A stretch of 35,293 bases of DNA from an uncultured beta proteobacterium (GTDB lineage: Bacteria; Pseudomonadota; Gammaproteobacteria; Burkholderiales; SG8-39): positions 38,191 through 73,483 of the forward strand of contig CADEDU010000014.1 of the NCBI GenBank assembly GCA_902826155.1, written 5' to 3'. Positions within the stretch are counted from its first letter, which is position 1. Each line of letters starts with the position of its first letter. This document shows positions 33,409 through 35,293 of this stretch, in pieces. The notes under the pieces are model-generated. The model did not search any database and was not told where the DNA came from. It was given only the letters and a program-made list of their open reading frames with translations. The translations under genes and the position numbers were made by a program.

Positions 33409-34218
33409 ATGACAGGCAAACTCAAGGTGGCAACGCTCGGCAGCGCGGGCACGTTCGCAGGCGAGGCGACGGCGATTCTGTGCGGCAAGTACAGCGAGTT
33501 CGGCGAGGTGGTGTATCGCCCATCGATGGAGGCTTGCTATCAGGCGCTCGATGCCGACGAAGTCGATGTCGTCGTGCTCGGCCAGGAGCGCACCGGGCAG
33601 CCGCACCCGGGCAAGGAGGTCCTGGCCAAGGGTTACACCATCCTCAAGCAGCAGATCGTGCCGCTCGCGTGCAACCTCTACGTCAAGCCCGGCGCACGGC
33701 GCGAGCAGATCCGCAAGATCGTCGGTCACGGCTCGATCCATCAATGCACCGCGTACCTCGACCAGCACTTCCCCGGCGTGCCGCGCGAAACGCACGCTCT
33801 CAATTCGGTCGAGGCAGCCAGGGAGATCCTTGCCGGCGACGGTTCCATGGCGGTGGTGGGCTCGCGTTCGCTCACCAAACTGGTGAGTGGCCTGGAAACC
33901 ATGGCCGCCGACATCGACAGCGGCGCGGCTGCGAGTTGGTGGGCGTATTCCAACAAGCCGCTGTTCAGCGACAAGCCGAACCGGCTGGTCATCACCGGAC
34001 GGTTCGGACCCGATGGCGCGCTCGGCGAGCTGATCGCCGGCATTCTCGGTGCGGGCTTCCGGCTGCGCACGGTCGGATCGTTCCCGGTGAACGAAGGCGT
34101 GCATCGGTACGACTACATCCTCACGTTCGCAGGGCAGGGTACGCGCGGGGTGGTCGAACAGGTCGTGCGTCGATTCGCGAGTGCCCGGTTGGCGGGTGCG
34201 TTCAATCAGGACGATTGA
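33409..34218 (+). CDS. Prephenate-dehydratase-like protein lacking TRF and ESRP motifs
   Basis: A 269-residue protein with the two-domain layout of prephenate dehydratase. The N-terminus 'VATLGSAGTFAGEATAIL' (7-24) mirrors the GPxGTFS start, and 'HGSIHQCTAYLDQHFPG' (107-123) mirrors the 'HPQALAQC...L' segment. The C-terminal part 'GALGELIAGILGAGFRLRTVGSFPVNEGVHRYDYIL' (203-238) is ACT-like. The catalytic Thr-Arg-Phe is missing ('ASWWAYS' at that place), and the Phe-binding ESRP reads GSFP. It therefore probably is not a normal phenylalanine-pathway enzyme. ATG 33409 is chosen because it begins the conserved domain. The monooxygenase gene follows after 38 bp on the same strand. Confidence 0.75.
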   Translation: MTGKLKVATLGSAGTFAGEATAILCGKYSEFGEVVYRPSMEACYQALDADEVDVVVLGQERTGQPHPGKEVLAKGYTILKQQIVPLACNLYVKPGARREQIRKIVGHGSIHQCTAYLDQHFPGVPRETHALNSVEAAREILAGDGSMAVVGSRSLTKLVSGLETMAADIDSGAAASWWAYSNKPLFSDKPNRLVITGRFGPDGALGELIAGILGAGFRLRTVGSFPVNEGVHRYDYILTFAGQGTRGVVEQVVRRFASARLAGAFNQDD

Positions 34219-34256
34219 ATCTGCACGCTTGCACGCCACGGTCTTGAGCGCGAGCG

Positions 34257-35293
34257 ATGAGCACATCGACGCAGGACGAATCGACCCGATCAACGGTATT
34301 GGCGCGCGCGCACGCGCTCGCCGAGGGCTTTCGCGAGCGGGCCGCCGCGTGCGAAGAGCTGCGCCGCATGCCTGACGAGACGATCGACGCGGTGCGCGCA
34401 TCGGGCGTCACGCGGCTATGTCAGCCCGAACGATTCGGTGGCTTCGAGCAGGGCTGGGATACGTTGTGCGAGATGTCGCTCGCGCTGGGACATGGCGACA
34501 GCGCCCAGGCGTGGGTGACGAACATCTACACCGAGCACAACTATCTGGTCGCGCTGTTTCCAGAGGAGGCACAGCGCGAGGTGTGGGGCCGCGATCCGTT
34601 GACGATGGTGTCGAGCTCGATCTCACCGGTGGGCAACAAGGTCGAACGCGTGAGCGACGGCTTCGTGCTGACCGGTCGTTGGCCATTCGTGAGCGGCCTG
34701 CATCATTCATCCTGGACGGTGGTCGGCGATCTCGCACCGGGCGCCGAAGGGCCCGCGCACCACTTCTTTCTCATTCCGGCGGCCGCGCGCACGGTGGTCG
34801 ATGACTGGCACACGATGGGCATGGCGGGCACCGGCAGCGCGTCGATCACACTCGATCGCGTATTCGTGCCCGCGCATCGCGCTTTGCCGCACGCGAGCGT
34901 CGTGGCCGGCGAAGCGCCCGGCACGCGCGTCAACACCAATCCGATCTACCGCATGCCGATGTATGGCTTCTCGTTTCTTGCCCTTACCGCTGTGACGGTC
35001 GGTGCGGCGAGCGCGATGACCATTGAATTCGGCAAGTACGTGGGCGAGCGCGCCAATCGCGCCAAAGGGGCATCGGTCGTGCCGCACCTGCAGACACGTC
35101 TCACCGAAGCCTCCGTCGAGACGCATGCCGCGCGATTGCTGGTGCTGGATGCGGCGCGCGAGAACATGGCAAAGCTGCGTGCGGGTGCGCGACTGGACCC
35201 AGCCGATGCCGCGCGCACCTCGCGCAATGGCACCTACGCCGCGTTGCTCGCGCGACGCGCCGCAGCGCGCATGTTCGAAGCCGGCGGCGCCCA
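34257..35293 (+). CDS. Flavin-dependent monooxygenase of acyl-CoA dehydrogenase fold, 5' part
   Basis: The frame opens at ATG 34257 and runs unbroken to the window edge, about 345 residues, so the C-terminus is missing. 'RMPDETIDAVRASGVTRLCQPERFGGFE' (37-64), 'LALGHGDSAQAWV' (75-87) and 'TGRWPFVSGLHHSSWTVVGD' (139-158) are the pattern of group D two-component oxygenases such as HsaA, HpaB/C2 and DszC, where 'W.f.SG..h..W' replaces the acyl-CoA binding features. 'WHTMGMAGTGSASITLDRVFVP' (183-204) closes the beta domain. It would hydroxylate an aromatic or heterocyclic substrate with reduced FMN or FAD supplied by a separate reductase. Confidence 0.88.
   Translation, partial: MSTSTQDESTRSTVLARAHALAEGFRERAAACEELRRMPDETIDAVRASGVTRLCQPERFGGFEQGWDTLCEMSLALGHGDSAQAWVTNIYTEHNYLVALFPEEAQREVWGRDPLTMVSSSISPVGNKVERVSDGFVLTGRWPFVSGLHHSSWTVVGDLAPGAEGPAHHFFLIPAAARTVVDDWHTMGMAGTGSASITLDRVFVPAHRALPHASVVAGEAPGTRVNTNPIYRMPMYGFSFLALTAVTVGAASAMTIEFGKYVGERANRAKGASVVPHLQTRLTEASVETHAARLLVLDAARENMAKLRAGARLDPADAARTSRNGTYAALLARRAAARMFEAGGA

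Noticed and set aside
32713..34401. Single 562-residue reverse-strand protein
   Set aside because: Only the first-translated half is open by chance: it is antisense to the well-supported gene at 33409-34218. Only residues from ATG 33270 show a protein family.

Overview
The window is GC-rich and densely coding, and it reads as a betaproteobacterial chromosome, most likely Burkholderiales or a relative. Two conserved housekeeping neighbourhoods support this. One is birA-coaX-SPOR protein followed by a split heptose adenylyltransferase. The other is the rsmI / yraN-SIS isomerase-dolP block. A three-gene proton-translocating transhydrogenase and abundant TRAP transporter genes fit as well. I see no rRNA, tRNA, CRISPR array, insertion sequence or phage gene. 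Assignments rest on motifs, lengths and gene order read by eye; no database search was possible.

Layout. 1-635: tail of an osmoprotectant-type ABC permease. 736-3746: pntAA-pntAB-pntB, with a repeat-built 36-codon reading frame that overlaps the stop of pntAB and the start of pntB, then a terminator. 3789-6328: two tandem paralogous TRAP solute-binding proteins without membrane subunits, reverse strand. 6506-11093: an orphan LutC-type protein, a cation:proton antiporter translationally coupled to a YbdK-type carboxylate-amine ligase, and an ion-transporter-superfamily permease. 11314-15189: a complete TRAP transporter (Tat-exported binding protein, hairpin, small permease, large permease with a roughly 200-residue insert). 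15335-20763: amidase, NTF2-like protein, YheT-type hydrolase, phosphomannomutase/phosphoglucomutase (AlgC type), carboxymuconolactone-decarboxylase-like protein and a small lipoprotein.

20877-27501 is the conserved core: birA, coaX and SPOR overlap each other; hldC lies on the reverse strand; then comes a 555-bp gap holding a strong reverse-strand promoter and terminator but no convincing gene (a candidate small RNA); then dolP, a GmhA/DiaA-type isomerase, an exported HIRAN-domain protein and yraN, divergent from rsmI. The isomerase and hldC would supply two steps of ADP-heptose synthesis for lipopolysaccharide.

27736-35293 looks like an accessory catabolic region: Tat-exported Atz/Trz-type amidohydrolase, LLM flavin oxidoreductase, MFS transporter, D-2-hydroxyacid dehydrogenase, VOC (glyoxalase/dioxygenase fold) protein, a prephenate-dehydratase-like protein lacking the family signatures, and an acyl-CoA-dehydrogenase-fold flavin monooxygenase cut by the window edge. 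The substrate cannot be read from sequence. The best candidates for something undescribed are the repeat microORF in the pnt operon, the promoter-terminator unit in the 23.9-24.2 kb gap, the enlarged TRAP large permease, the orphan TRAP binding proteins beside LutC, and the degenerate prephenate-dehydratase-like protein in the catabolic region.
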